Numbered from the stretch's first letter, positions 1-9,131 are shown. The stretch is DNA of 64,000 bases from Labedaea rhizosphaerae (GCF_004362825.1 NZ_SNXZ01000006.1:186001-250000); one strand, 5' to 3'. The notes: generated from the letters alone by a model not told the origin. Numbers and translations are program-made.

Positions 1-1
1 G

Positions 2-832
2 TTCGGGGTGCCGTGCCTCGGGTCGCGGTTGCTGGCGGGCACCATCGAGGCCGACAAAGCGCGCGCGCTCACCGACCTTGACGGCACCACGCTCGGTGAT
101 GCCGTGCGGGCCGCCGGGCTCGACCCCGCACGGCTCGGTCGCGACGACGAAGCACTCGCCACCATCGGCACGTTCGTCGAACTGCACGTCGAGCAGGGCC
201 GCGGGCTCATCGACCTCGGCGCGCCGGTCGCGGTGGCGGAGTCGATCCTCGCGCACGGCCGCTGGCGCCTGCGGTTCACCGGCGAGGGCAACCACGCCGG
301 CGCCACGCTGATGGGCGACCGCCGCGACCCCATGCTGCCCGCCGCGCAGACCGTCGTCGCCGTGCGCCAGGCGGCGAAGGCCGTCCCCCAGGCCCGCGCG
401 ACGGTGGGCCGGGTGCTCCCGGTGCCCGGCGGCACCAACGTCATCGCGTCCACAGTGGACATGTGGTTGGACGCGCGCTCGCCCGACGACGCCGGAACAC
501 GCGCGGTGGTCGCCGAAATCGCTGCCGCCGCGCGCGAGGCAGCCGCCGCCGAGGGATGCGCGGTCGAGATCACCGAGGAGTCCTACGGCGACACCGTCGT
601 GTTCGACACCGCGCTGCGCGACCGCCTCGCGGGCTGGCTCGGCGGCGTGCCCGCGCTGCCCACCGGCGCCGGGCACGACGCGGGCGTGCTCGCCGCCCGG
701 GTGCCGACCGCGATGCTCTTCGTCCGCAACCCGACCGGGATCAGCCACGCCCCGGCCGAGCACGCCGAGCGCGACGACTGCGCGGCCGGGGCGGTCGCGC
801 TGGCCGAGGTCCTGGAACGGCTGGCCGGATGA
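2..832 (+). CDS. AllC-like M20 amidohydrolase (5' end outside window)
   Basis: C-terminal part (about 277 codons visible) of an allantoate amidohydrolase / N-carbamoyl-L-amino-acid hydrolase family M20 peptidase. Visible family signs are the metal-site segment LHVEQGRGLID, the dimerisation-domain signature GNHAGATLMGDRRDP and the C-terminal GAGHDAG with a late histidine (ISHAPAE). Full-length members are about 400 residues, so a third of the gene lies to the left. Its stop overlaps the next start (ATGA), so it is translationally coupled to hutF. That context suggests a role in histidine breakdown rather than purine breakdown, for instance hydrolysing N-formylglutamate; this is inference. Confidence 0.85.
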   Translation, partial: FGVPCLGSRLLAGTIEADKARALTDLDGTTLGDAVRAAGLDPARLGRDDEALATIGTFVELHVEQGRGLIDLGAPVAVAESILAHGRWRLRFTGEGNHAGATLMGDRRDPMLPAAQTVVAVRQAAKAVPQARATVGRVLPVPGGTNVIASTVDMWLDARSPDDAGTRAVVAEIAAAAREAAAAEGCAVEITEESYGDTVVFDTALRDRLAGWLGGVPALPTGAGHDAGVLAARVPTAMLFVRNPTGISHAPAEHAERDDCAAGAVALAEVLERLAG

Positions 833-2112
833 CCGCCTACTGGTGCGAGAACATCTGGCTGCCCGACGGTGTGGCTCAGGGCGTCACCGTGCACGCCGAG
901 GATGGCCTGATCACCAAGGTGTCCACTGAGGACGTCGGTGCGGAGCGCCTGTCCGGCATGGTGTTCCCCGGCTTCGCCAACGCGCACTCGCACGCCTTCC
1001 ACCGCGCGTTGCGTGGTCGCACCCACGCCGACGGCGGCACCTTCTGGACGTGGCGCGACGCCATGTACGCCCTCGCCGCGACCCTCGACCCCGACAGTTA
1101 CCTCACCCTGGCACGCGCGGTCTACGCCGAGATGGCGCTGGCCGGTATCACGTCGGTCGGCGAGTTCCACTACCTGCACCACGCGCCCGGCGGCCGTCCG
1201 TACGACGACCCCAACGCCATGGGGCACGCCCTGCACCAAGCCGCGGCCGACGCCGGCATCCGGATCACGTTGCTGGACACGCTCTACCTGACCGGCGGCC
1301 TCGACGGCGAGCCGCTGAACGAGACGCAGCAACGGTTCTCCGACGGCGACCTCGACCGCTGGTGGTCCCGTGCGGGCACCCTCGACGGCTGGGCCCTGCA
1401 CTCGGTGCGTGCGGTGCCGGCCGAATACTTGCGTCCCTTCGCGGAGCTGACCCGGGGCGGCGTCGTGCACGTCCACCTGTCCGAGCAGCCCGCGGAAAAC
1501 GAGGCTTGCCTGGCGCGTCACGGCTGCACGCCGACGGAGTTGCTCCACCGCCACGGCGTGCTGCGGGACAACCTGACCGCGGTGCACGCGACCCACCTGT
1601 CCACAGAGGACATCCATCTGCTGGGCGGCAACCAGGTCACCGCGTGCTTCTGCCCCACGACCGAAGGCGACCTGGCCGACGGCATCGGCCCGGCGCGCGA
1701 ACTGGTCGACGCGGGCAGCACCCTCTGCCTGGGCTCCGACCAGCACGTCGTGATCGACATGTTCACCGAGGCCCGCGCCCTGGAACACGGCGAGCGCCTG
1801 CGCACTGGCCGGCGCGGCCGCTTCACCCCGGCCGAGCTGACCGCCGCGATGACCGGTCACGCCGCCCTCGGCCGGCCCGGCGGCGCGATCGCCCCCGGCT
1901 GGCCCGCGGATCTGGTCGCGGTGCGCATGGACACGCCCCGCACCGCGGGCAGCGCCCCCGGTCAGGTGATGCTGGCGGCGTCCGCGGCTGACATCCACAC
2001 GGTCATCTCCGACGGCACGCCGATAGTCCGCGACGGCGTCCACAGCACCCTGGGCGACGTCGGCAGACTCCTGCACGACGCGATCACCGAAGTCTGGGAG
2101 GCGGCCCGATGA
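829..2112 (+). CDS. hutF: Formimidoylglutamate deiminase
   Basis: 427-residue amidohydrolase that deaminates N-formimidoyl-L-glutamate to N-formylglutamate and ammonia, the alternative branch of histidine degradation. The metal-binding HxH lies in [19 protein letters not shown]; further metal-ligand candidates are HVHLSEQ, HATHLS and LGSDQHV. The ATG at 829 overlaps the preceding stop by four bases. An open frame extends upstream to 463, but that stretch is only a shadow of the preceding gene. Its stop overlaps hutI in the same way. Cytoplasmic enzyme. The pairing with hutI makes the assignment firm. Confidence 0.95.
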   Translation: MTAYWCENIWLPDGVAQGVTVHAEDGLITKVSTEDVGAERLSGMVFPGFANAHSHAFHRALRGRTHADGGTFWTWRDAMYALAATLDPDSYLTLARAVYAEMALAGITSVGEFHYLHHAPGGRPYDDPNAMGHALHQAAADAGIRITLLDTLYLTGGLDGEPLNETQQRFSDGDLDRWWSRAGTLDGWALHSVRAVPAEYLRPFAELTRGGVVHVHLSEQPAENEACLARHGCTPTELLHRHGVLRDNLTAVHATHLSTEDIHLLGGNQVTACFCPTTEGDLADGIGPARELVDAGSTLCLGSDQHVVIDMFTEARALEHGERLRTGRRGRFTPAELTAAMTGHAALGRPGGAIAPGWPADLVAVRMDTPRTAGSAPGQVMLAASAADIHTVISDGTPIVRDGVHSTLGDVGRLLHDAITEVWEAAR

Positions 2113-3254
2113 GCGTCCTGATCACCGGCATCGGCGAGTTGACCACCAACACCGGCGCTGCGCTCACCGATGCCGCCCTGGTCATCGACGGCGAGCGGAT
2201 CGCGTGGGTCGGTTCGGCCGCCGGCGCCCCCGACGCCGACGAGCGGGTCGACGTCGAAGGCCGCGCCGTGCTGCCGGGCTGGGTCGACAGCCACACCCAC
2301 CTGGTCTTCGCGGGCGATCGGACGGCCGAGTTCACCGCGCGGATGGCCGGGCAGGCATACTCGGCGGGTGGCATCGCGACCACGGTCGAGGCCACCCGCG
2401 CCGCGTCCGACGACGTGCTGGCCGCCGGGCTGCGCAAGCACGTCGACGAGGCGGTCGCGCAGGGCACCACCTGCATCGAGACCAAAACCGGCTACGGGTT
2501 GACCGTCGAGGACGAGCGCCGGTCGGCGATCGTCGCGGCTTCGCTGGCCGACGAGGTCACCTTCCTCGGCGCGCACCTGGTCCCACCGGGGTGGGATGCC
2601 GACGACTACGTGGCCTTGGTGTGCGGCGACATGCTCGACGCGCTCGCCCCGCACGTGCGCTGGGCGGACGTGTTCTGCGAGACCGGCGCGTTCGACGAGG
2701 GCCAGTCCCGTGCGGTGTTGACGGCGGCCGCTTCGCGTGGGCTCGGGTTGCGGGTGCACGGGAACCAGCTCGGCGAGGGGCCTGGCGTGCGCCTCGCCGT
2801 GGAACTGGGCGCGGCGAGCGTGGACCACTGCACCTACCTCAGCGAGTCCGATGTGGACGCGTTGGCGGGCTCCGGCACGGTGGCCACGTTGTTGCCCGCG
2901 ACCGATCTCTCCACTCGGCAGGCCCTGCCCCCGGCCCGGCGGCTGCTGGACGCGGGCGCGACCGTGGCGCTGGCGTCGAACTGCAACCCCGGTTCGTCCT
3001 ACACCTCGTCGATGGCGTTCTGCGTGGCCACGGCAGTGCTGCAGATGCGGATGAGCGTCGAGGAGGCGGTCGCCGCGGCCACCCTGGGCGGAGCGAAAGC
3101 GTTGCGCCGCGACGATGTCGGTGTCGTGCGCGAGGGTGCGCGCGCGGACCTCCACGTGCTGGACGCGCCGTCGGCAACGCACCTGGCCTACCGGCCGGGC
3201 GTCCCGCTGACCTGGGCCGTGTGGCGCCGCGGCACGCGCGTCACCCGAGCCTGA
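2109..3254 (+). CDS. hutI: Imidazolonepropionase
   Basis: 381-residue amidohydrolase converting 4-imidazolone-5-propanoate to N-formimidoyl-L-glutamate, the step just before HutF. Visible signs are the metal site [12 protein letters not shown], the substrate-loop segment [26 protein letters not shown] and the late ASNCNPGSS motif typical of HutI. It starts within the hutF stop (ATGA), so the three genes form one transcript. No gene follows on this strand for 300 bp; a repeat array begins directly after the stop. Earlier hut genes (hutH, hutU) are presumably to the left of the window. Confidence 0.96.
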   Translation: MSVLITGIGELTTNTGAALTDAALVIDGERIAWVGSAAGAPDADERVDVEGRAVLPGWVDSHTHLVFAGDRTAEFTARMAGQAYSAGGIATTVEATRAASDDVLAAGLRKHVDEAVAQGTTCIETKTGYGLTVEDERRSAIVAASLADEVTFLGAHLVPPGWDADDYVALVCGDMLDALAPHVRWADVFCETGAFDEGQSRAVLTAAASRGLGLRVHGNQLGEGPGVRLAVELGAASVDHCTYLSESDVDALAGSGTVATLLPATDLSTRQALPPARRLLDAGATVALASNCNPGSSYTSSMAFCVATAVLQMRMSVEEAVAAATLGGAKALRRDDVGVVREGARADLHVLDAPSATHLAYRPGVPLTWAVWRRGTRVTRA

Positions 3255-3259
3255 AGCCC

Positions 3260-3500
3260 GGGCGTGTCCCACAGTCGGGCGGGGTGTGTCCCACAGTCGA
3301 GCAGGGTGTGTCCCACAGTCGAGCAGGGTGTGTCCCACAGTCGGGCAAGGTGTGTCCCACACTCGGAACGTGGGACTCGCTGGGTCGGAGCGGGGGACAC
3401 ACCCGGATGGAACGGGGGACACACCCGGCTGGAGCGGGGGACACGCCGGGTCGGAAGGAGGGACACGCCGGGTCGGAACGGGGGACACACCCGGCGGAGC
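3260..3500. repeat. 22-bp-periodic array, two arms in opposite orientation
   Basis: Intergenic array. The left arm (about 3260-3370) has five direct copies of a 22-bp unit with core GTGTGTCCCACAGTCG. The right arm (about 3385-3500) has five or six units of the same period with core CGGGGGACACACCCGG, the reverse complement of the shared GTGTCCC core. The two arms can therefore fold back on each other. A second array of the same family lies at 22481-22625. There is no invariant repeat with unique spacers, so it is not a CRISPR. The rest of 3255-3563 shows only the promoter of the next gene. Confidence 0.85.
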
Positions 3501-3563
3501 GGGCTCGGTTGCCGGTGACCGGAGTGCCATACCTGGAGTTACTCCGGGCGTAGGTTGGCGGGC

Positions 3564-4556
3564 ATGGAGTACACGCACCTCGGCCGGTCCGGGCTCTCGG
3601 TGTCCCGGCTGGTCCTCGGCACCATGAACTTCGGGCCCGAGACGTCCGAAGAGGACAGTCACGCGATCATGGATCGCGCCCACGAGCACGGCATCAACTT
3701 CTTCGACACCGCCAACGTCTACGGTTGGGCGAAGGGCGAGGGGATCACCGAGCAGATCATCGGGCGGTGGTTCGCCAAGGGTGGCGGCCGGCGCGACAAG
3801 ACCGTGCTGGCCACCAAGCTCTACGGCAGCATGAGTGACTGGCCCAACGACACCTTCCTGTCGGCGCTGAACATCCGGCGCGCCGCGGACGCCTCGCTCA
3901 AGCGCCTGCAGACCGACTACATCGACCTGTACCAAATGCACCACGTGGACCGGAACACGCCGTGGGACGAGATCTGGGAGGCGTTCTCGGTCCTGCGCCA
4001 GCAGGGCAAGGTCCTCTACTTCGGGTCCTCGAACTTCGCCGGCTGGCACCTCGCGCAGGCGCAGGAGGCCGCGCGCGACCGGCACTTCCTCGGCCTGGTC
4101 AGCGAGCAGTCGATCTACAACCTGCTGACCCGGTGGATCGAACTCGAGGTGCTGCCCGCCGCGCGGCACTACGGGCTCGGTGTGATCCCGTGGTCGCCGC
4201 TGCACGGTGGCCTGCTCGCGGGCGTGTTGCGCAAGCAGAAGGAGGGCGGCGCGTCGCGCGGGGCGAAGGGACGTTCGGCCGACGGTCTCGAGCAGCACCG
4301 CGAGACGATCGAGAAGTACGAGAAGTTCGCCGCCGAGCTCGGCCACGACCCCGCTGACCTGGGCATTGCCTGGCTGCTGCACCAGGAGGGCGTGACCGGC
4401 CCGATCATCGGCCCGCGCACCATCGCCCAACTCGACGGTTCGCTGCGCGCGCTGGACATCAAGCTGGACGCCGACGCATTGGCGAAGCTCGACGAGCTGT
4501 TCCCGGCCCCGGCCCCGAACGGTTCGAAGCCCGCTCCGGAGGCCTACGCCTGGTGA
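3564..4556 (+). CDS. Aldo/keto reductase
   Basis: 330-residue NADPH-dependent aldo/keto reductase of the potassium-channel-beta/YghZ-like branch. Catalytic tetrad candidates are Asp in DTANVYG with the Tyr of the same motif, Lys in ATKLYG and His in YQMHHVD. The C-terminal cofactor-binding stretch TGPIIGPRTIAQLDGSLRAL is typical. The ATG at 3564 was chosen over the in-frame TTG at 3555 because a TAGGTT -10 box (3551-3556) lies seven bases upstream, consistent with a leaderless message. Substrate unknown. It stands alone between the repeat array and a convergent gene. Confidence 0.93.
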   Translation: MEYTHLGRSGLSVSRLVLGTMNFGPETSEEDSHAIMDRAHEHGINFFDTANVYGWAKGEGITEQIIGRWFAKGGGRRDKTVLATKLYGSMSDWPNDTFLSALNIRRAADASLKRLQTDYIDLYQMHHVDRNTPWDEIWEAFSVLRQQGKVLYFGSSNFAGWHLAQAQEAARDRHFLGLVSEQSIYNLLTRWIELEVLPAARHYGLGVIPWSPLHGGLLAGVLRKQKEGGASRGAKGRSADGLEQHRETIEKYEKFAAELGHDPADLGIAWLLHQEGVTGPIIGPRTIAQLDGSLRALDIKLDADALAKLDELFPAPAPNGSKPAPEAYAW

Positions 4557-4604
4557 CCCGGCTGGTCGGGGTTCGGCCGGCCCGAACCCCGGCCACGGCC
4601 GCAG

Positions 4605-4631
4605 TTGTCCACACCCGGCGAGTTGTCCACA
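4605..4631 (+). promoter_or_regulatory. Pair of perfect DnaA boxes
   Basis: Two exact copies of TTGTCCACA, the actinobacterial DnaA-box consensus, at 4605-4613 and 4623-4631, in the same orientation and 18 bp apart. They lie in the convergent gap between the aldo/keto reductase and the acyltransferase genes, about 40 bp before a TAGACT -10-like hexamer. Two boxes are too few for oriC; local DnaA binding is a possibility only. Confidence 0.45.
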
Positions 4632-4687
4632 GATCCGCTCAACGCACCCCACACCCCGCCTGACCTCGATAGACTGGCATCAGGGGT

Positions 4688-4709
4688 GCCCCCCGGGAAG
4701 GGTGGGGGC
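4688..4709. terminator. C/G-rich hairpin in convergent gap
   Basis: GCCCCC at 4688-4693 pairs with GGGGGC at 4704-4709 across a 10-base loop, between two convergent genes. No clear T-tract follows, so Rho-independent termination is uncertain. A TAGACT box at about 4670 just upstream leaves open a short structured RNA instead. Confidence 0.35.
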
Positions 4710-4751
4710 TGTCTTCGCGCGCGAGGCGGATTGCGCGCGGTGAGTGGATGA

Positions 4752-5420
4752 TCAGGCGGCGTCGGGGCGCTTGTGGTAGCTGTCGACGTATTCCTGGCCG
4801 GACAGTTCCATGATCGCGTACATGATCTCGTCGGTCACCGCGCGGCGGATCGGCGGCGAGGCGCCCATGCCCTCGTAGCGGGAGAAGTCCAGCGGCTTGC
4901 CGAACCGCACGGTGAACCGGTGCACGCGCGGCAGCTTCTTGCCCTTCGGCTGCACCTTGTCCGTGCCCAGCAGCGCCACCGGCACCACCAGCGCGCCCGT
5001 GCTCAACGCCAGCTGCGCGACACCCGTGTGCCCGCGGTGCAGCTTGCCGTCCAGCGACCGGGTGCCCTCCGGGTAGATCCCGAACCCGCCGCCCTTGTTC
5101 AGCACCTCGATGCCCGCGTCCAGGGCCGCCACCGCCGCCCGGCCCTGGCCACGCCGCACCGGCACCGCGCCCATCGCGGAGAAGAACGCGCCCGCCATGC
5201 GCTGGCGCAGGTTGCCGCCCTCGAAGTACTCGGCCTTCGCCAGGAACGACACCGACCGCGGGGCGATCAGCGGGATGATGATGCTGTCGATGAACGACAG
5301 GTGGTTGCTCGCGAAGATCACCGGCCCCTCCGGAGGCACGTCCTCGATCCCCTCGACGTGCGGCCGGAACACGGCCTTGAGCAAGGGGGCGAGCACCCGT
5401 CGGACCACCTGATACAGCAC
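4752..5420 (-). CDS. plsC: 1-acylglycerol-3-phosphate O-acyltransferase family
   Basis: 222-residue membrane-associated glycerophospholipid acyltransferase, transferring an acyl chain to lysophosphatidic acid or a related lysolipid. The catalytic HX4D motif is NHLSFID (His40, Asp45) and the acceptor-binding motif is YPEGTRS (about 116-122). The N-terminus (LYQVVRRVLAPLLKAVF) is an amphipathic membrane-contact helix. The GTG start at 5420 lies six bases after a TAGAGT -10 box (5432-5427), consistent with leaderless translation. It is divergent from folP2. Actinobacteria carry several paralogues, so the exact acceptor is not determined. Confidence 0.9.
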   Translation of the reverse strand: MLYQVVRRVLAPLLKAVFRPHVEGIEDVPPEGPVIFASNHLSFIDSIIIPLIAPRSVSFLAKAEYFEGGNLRQRMAGAFFSAMGAVPVRRGQGRAAVAALDAGIEVLNKGGGFGIYPEGTRSLDGKLHRGHTGVAQLALSTGALVVPVALLGTDKVQPKGKKLPRVHRFTVRFGKPLDFSRYEGMGASPPIRRAVTDEIMYAIMELSGQEYVDSYHKRPDAA

Positions 5421-5505
5421 TGCACCACTCTACGTACTGAAGCCCGCGTCCAGGCAGTGTCGCCCGTTACCTGTCCACCGTCCGGACCAATGGCACGATC
5501 GTGAA

Positions 5506-6375
5506 GTGGGAGAACTCAAGTTCGGCGCACGCGTGGTGCCGCAGGACCGTGCCCTGGTGATGGCCATCGTCAACCGGACGAAGGACTCGTTCTACGACCG
5601 CGGGGCCACGTTCGCCGACGAGGCGGCGCTGGCCGCGGTCGACCGCGCGGTGGCCGAAGGCGCCGACATCGTCGACATCGGCGGCGTGCGGGCCGGGTCG
5701 CACGGCGAGCACGTCGACGCGGCCGAGGAGGTCCGCCGGGTGGTGCCGATCGTCGAGGCCATCCGGGAGGCGCACCCGAACCTGGTGATCAGTGTCGACA
5801 CCTGGCGCCACGAGGTCGCGGGCCCGGCGTGCGCGGCCGGCGCGGACTTGATCAACGACACGTGGGCGGGTGCCGATCCCAGGCTCGCTGAGGTCGCCGC
5901 CGAGCACGGCACCGGCATCGTCTGCTCCCACACCGGCGGGCTCCAGCCGCGCACCGACCCGCACCGGGTCCGCTACCGCGACGTGGTCGCGCAGGTGGCC
6001 GAGGAACTGGTCGAACGGGCCGAGGCCATGGTCGCGGCCGGGGTGCCGCGTGCGGGCGTGCTGATCGACCCCACCCACGACTTCGGCAAGAACACCTGGC
6101 ACGGCCTGGCTTTGTTGCGCCGGCTTGACGAGTTGGTCAACACCGGGTGGCCGGTGCTCATGGCGCTGTCCAACAAGGACTTCATCGGCGAGACTCTGGA
6201 CGCGGGCCTCGACGACCGGGTCGACGGCACGCTGGCCGCGACCGCGGTGGCGGCCTGGACCGGTGCCCGGGTGTTCCGGGCGCACCAGGTCCGCCGGACC
6301 CGCGGGGTGCTGGAGATGGTGGCGAGCATCGCGGGTACCCGGCCACCGGCCAGGGTCCTGCGGGCGCTGGCCTGA
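5506..6375 (+). CDS. folP2: Dihydropteroate synthase homologue, FolP2 type
   Basis: 289-residue TIM-barrel protein of the dihydropteroate synthase family. The N-terminal MAIVNRTKDSFYDRG corresponds to the pterin-binding signature, DIGGVRAG replaces the usual DIGGEST-type motif, and LIDPTHDFGKN is the second conserved block. In mycobacteria the gene beside gpgS is folP2 (Rv1207), a paralogue whose part in folate synthesis is doubtful; the adjoining gpgS here gives the same pairing. GTG start (GTGGGAGAACTC). It ends 13 bases before gpgS, so the two are probably cotranscribed. Confidence 0.9.
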   Translation: MGELKFGARVVPQDRALVMAIVNRTKDSFYDRGATFADEAALAAVDRAVAEGADIVDIGGVRAGSHGEHVDAAEEVRRVVPIVEAIREAHPNLVISVDTWRHEVAGPACAAGADLINDTWAGADPRLAEVAAEHGTGIVCSHTGGLQPRTDPHRVRYRDVVAQVAEELVERAEAMVAAGVPRAGVLIDPTHDFGKNTWHGLALLRRLDELVNTGWPVLMALSNKDFIGETLDAGLDDRVDGTLAATAVAAWTGARVFRAHQVRRTRGVLEMVASIAGTRPPARVLRALA

Positions 6376-6388
6376 TCGAGGAGGGTGC

Positions 6389-7297
6389 GTGCACTCCTGG
6401 TTCACCGAGAACACCTACCAGAGTCCTTCGTGGACAGAGGAGGAACTCCTACAGGCCAAGGGATCCCGCACGGTCAGCGTCGTGCTGCCCGCGCTGGACG
6501 AGGAACCGACGGTCGCGGGGGTGATCGAGTCCGTGCGGCCGCTGGTCGGCTCGCTGGTCGACGAGCTCGTCGTGGTGGACTCGGGTTCGACCGACCGGAC
6601 CGCCGCGGTCGCATCGGCGGCGGGCGCGCGGGTGGTGCACCGCACCGACGTCCTTCCCGAGCTCGAGCCGTTGCCGGGCAAGGGTGAGGTGCTGTGGCGG
6701 TCGCTGGCCGCGACCAGCGGCGACTTGCTGGTGTTCCTGGATTCCGACCTGGTCTCGCCCGCTCCGTGGTTCGTGCCACGCCTGCTGGGCCCGTTGTTCT
6801 TCGACGACGACGTCCACCTGGTCAAGTCGTTCTACCGGCGCCCGCTCGGCGCCTCCGACGACGCCGGCGGCGGGCGGGTGACCGAGCTGGTGGCGCGGCC
6901 GTTGCTGGCGGCGCTGCGCCCGGAGTTGGCGATGGTGGTCCAGCCGTTGAGCGGGGAGTACGCGGCGCGCCGGTCGTTCCTGGAGTCGGTGCCGTTCGCG
7001 GCGGGGTACGGGGTCGAGATCGGGTTGCTGCTCGACGCGCACAGCCGGTACGGATTGGCGGGGTTGGCGCAGGTGAACCTGGGTGTGCGGCGGCACCGCA
7101 ACCGGCCGCTGGCGCAGCTCGGCGTGATGGCGCGGCAGGTGCTCGGGACGGCGTTGGCCAGGGCCGGGGTGGCTGGGTCGGCAGCTGGGTTGACGCAGTT
7201 CGTCGAGGTGATGGGCGAGTGGTTGCCGGATCCGCAAGAGGTGCTGCTGGCCGACCGGCCGCCGATCAACGAGGTGGCCTGGCCGCCGGTGCGCTGA
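6389..7297 (+). CDS. gpgS: Glucosyl-3-phosphoglycerate synthase
   Basis: 302-residue GT81 glycosyltransferase making glucosyl-3-phosphoglycerate, the first step towards methylglucose lipopolysaccharides. Visible are the nucleotide-sugar fold start VSVVLPALDEEPTV, VVDSGSTDRT, the metal-binding DSD in VFLDSDLVSP and the late histidine in GVRRHRNRPL, matching the DxD plus His arrangement of mycobacterial GpgS. The GTG at 6389 follows GGAGGG at 6380-6385; a longer open frame from 6125 is a shadow of folP2. Order folP2-gpgS matches Rv1207-Rv1208. Confidence 0.93.
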   Translation: MHSWFTENTYQSPSWTEEELLQAKGSRTVSVVLPALDEEPTVAGVIESVRPLVGSLVDELVVVDSGSTDRTAAVASAAGARVVHRTDVLPELEPLPGKGEVLWRSLAATSGDLLVFLDSDLVSPAPWFVPRLLGPLFFDDDVHLVKSFYRRPLGASDDAGGGRVTELVARPLLAALRPELAMVVQPLSGEYAARRSFLESVPFAAGYGVEIGLLLDAHSRYGLAGLAQVNLGVRRHRNRPLAQLGVMARQVLGTALARAGVAGSAAGLTQFVEVMGEWLPDPQEVLLADRPPINEVAWPPVR

Positions 7298-7330
7298 TCT
7301 GGGCCGGTGGCTCAGGATCGGGTGACGGCT

Positions 7331-7441
7331 GGATCGGCGCTGAGAGTGGGCGGCGGCTTGATGGGGCCGCTTGATGGGGCGGTTGGATCGGGCGCTGAGC
7401 GTGGGCGGCGGCTTGATGGGGCGGCTTGATGGGGCGGTTGG
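7331..7441 (+). repeat. Two-copy tandem repeat, about 54 bp
   Basis: Two nearly identical direct copies (about 7331-7384 and 7385-7441) containing GGCGCTGAG, GTGGGCGGCGGCTTGATGGG and GGCGGTTGGA. Each copy holds the sub-repeat CTTGATGGGGC twice. The array lies in the 280-bp gap between gpgS and the convergent cydC. The remainder (7442-7577) holds a short dyad GATCA-CGCGCA-TGATC near 7505-7520 and no gene that can be supported. Confidence 0.7.
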
Positions 7442-7577
7442 AGCGGCCGCGGCTCGGTGGGATAGCGGCCCTGCGAGTTGGCTGCTCGTGGGATGGTGGC
7501 CGCCCGATCACGCGCATGATCTTGCTCAATGTTTCCCGCGCAGGGCCCACCCTCCCGGGGGCTCCCCCTTGTCCATT

Positions 7578-9131
7578 CTATCGGGTTTGAGCTGGGGAAA
7601 CGGGAGCTGCGTCGATCTGTGGACAACTGGTCGCCTGGGGAAAAGTGGCGGCCTGTTCGATGAGGAGGGCGTCGCGGTAGGGGCCGGGGGTTATGGCCAG
7701 GTCGGTATGGGGGCCGCGCTGGACGATCTTGCCTTGGTCCAGGACCAGCACTTCGTCGACGGCGGCCAGGGCGGCCAACCGGTGGCTGACCAGCACGACC
7801 GCGCCCGTCGCATGCTCCAGCGCAGCGAGCAGCACCTCGTCCGCCGACGCCGGGTCGAGAGCGGCGACCGGTTCGTCCAGGACCAGGATCGGCGGGTCGG
7901 CCAGCAGGGCGCGGGCCAGCAGCAGCCGCTGGCGTTGCCCACCGGACAACGTCGTGGCGTCGGTGTCGAGGTCCACGTCGAGGCCGACGGTGGTGAGGGC
8001 GGCCAGGAGTTCGTCATCGCCGGCTCGCGGGTTCGCCAGGCGCAGGTTGGTGCGGATCGGCGCGGCGAAGACCCACGCGTCGTCGTGGTTGCCGCTCGCT
8101 CGGCCAGTGACCTGGCCGCTTTCCGGCGGGAGCAGGCCGGTCATCAGGTCGAGCAGGGTGCTCTTGCCCGCGCCGGTCGGGCCGACGACGGCGATGCGTT
8201 GTCCCTTGTGGACGGTGACGGTGAGCTCGCGCAAGGTGCGGGCCGAGACGCGGTCGAGGCGCAGTTCGTCGGTCAGCGGTGCCTGCGGCACGGGTTCGAC
8301 GGCCGCGAGCGGCGGTGGCCGACGGAGGGGCTCCAGCAGCTGCAGGGTGACCTCGATGGCGCCCAACGCGGTCAACGCCAGCGCCGCCGCGGTCGGCCCG
8401 CCCGCCCCGCTCACCAGCAGGACGACGACGGCGGTGGCGGCCTGCACCAGGATCGCCGCGGCGGTGGTCGCCGACGCTCTGGTGGTCACGTGGCGTTGAC
8501 GCGCGGCAGCCGCGCGCGAGACCGCGGCTGCCTCGGCTCGGTGGCGGTCGAACGCGCCGAGCACGACCAGGTCGTCGCGGCCACGGGTGAGGTCGAGCGC
8601 GTAGGCGGACAGCGCGGCGTGCGCCGAGGGCGGCACCGGCGGGACCAGCCGAGGCAGGACCAGTCCGGTGATGCCCAGTCCGGCGGCCAGCACGAGCCCG
8701 GCCACCGGCGAGACGACGGCGGTGACCGCGACGGTGAGCCCGCCGGTCACCGCGGCCGCAAGGCGGGGCAGCTGCCGGCGCAGCAAGAACTCCTGCGCGT
8801 CGTTGACATCGGTGACCACCGCGGCGAGCGCGGCGCCGCCGTGCCGGTGCGGTCGGGCGGCGAGGGTGCGGTAGCTGCGGGCGCGGGCCTCACCGGCCTT
8901 GCCGAGCACGGCGTCGTGGCCGACGAGCCGGTCCGCGTAACGAAGACCGCCACGCACCACCGCCAGCGTCCGCACGGCGACGATCGCCACCGACAACGCG
9001 GCCAACGGTGGGTGCCCGGCCGCCCGGACGATCATCCACGTCGCCGTGGCCGTGAGCCCGATGGCGGCGAGGTCCGCGGCGGCGGCGCACAGCACGGCGA
9101 GAGCGAGGCGTCGGTCGAAAGACATGGTCAT
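7578..9131 (-). CDS. cydC: ABC exporter subunit for cytochrome bd assembly, CydC
   Basis: 517-residue fused permease/ATPase half of the CydDC exporter, which moves thiols (cysteine/glutathione-type) across the membrane and is needed to assemble cytochrome bd. About five or six hydrophobic segments fill residues 1-265. The ATPase follows with Walker A GPTGAGKST, signature LSGGQRQR, Walker B ILVLDEP and H-loop SHR. It begins MTMSF; the second ATG (9125) is an alternative. The first about 20 codons are repeated upstream at 9273-9322 in a partial duplication. Last gene of cydABDC. A TGTGGACAA DnaA-box match lies within its 3' end (7618-7626). Confidence 0.93.
   Translation of the reverse strand: MTMSFDRRLALAVLCAAAADLAAIGLTATATWMIVRAAGHPPLAALSVAIVAVRTLAVVRGGLRYADRLVGHDAVLGKAGEARARSYRTLAARPHRHGGAALAAVVTDVNDAQEFLLRRQLPRLAAAVTGGLTVAVTAVVSPVAGLVLAAGLGITGLVLPRLVPPVPPSAHAALSAYALDLTRGRDDLVVLGAFDRHRAEAAAVSRAAAARQRHVTTRASATTAAAILVQAATAVVVLLVSGAGGPTAAALALTALGAIEVTLQLLEPLRRPPPLAAVEPVPQAPLTDELRLDRVSARTLRELTVTVHKGQRIAVVGPTGAGKSTLLDLMTGLLPPESGQVTGRASGNHDDAWVFAAPIRTNLRLANPRAGDDELLAALTTVGLDVDLDTDATTLSGGQRQRLLLARALLADPPILVLDEPVAALDPASADEVLLAALEHATGAVVLVSHRLAALAAVDEVLVLDQGKIVQRGPHTDLAITPGPYRDALLIEQAATFPQATSCPQIDAAPVSPAQTR

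Noticed and set aside
3260..3500. CRISPR array
   Set aside because: Units are contiguous 22-bp repeats without unique spacers, the orientation flips half-way, and no cas genes are present. The Cas4-like protein at 57168 is a general RecB-family nuclease.
4605..4631. Replication origin
   Set aside because: Only two DnaA boxes, no AT-rich unwinding region, and no dnaA, dnaN or gyr genes nearby.
1962..4652. 896-codon open frame on the minus strand across hutI, the repeat array and the aldo/keto reductase gene
   Set aside because: It is antisense to three genes with clear families, and its middle is only the translated 22-bp repeat. High-GC shadow frame.
4660..4740. 6C small RNA
   Set aside because: One six-C run and a hairpin are present, but the second C-rich loop of the 6C motif is not seen and the gene context differs.
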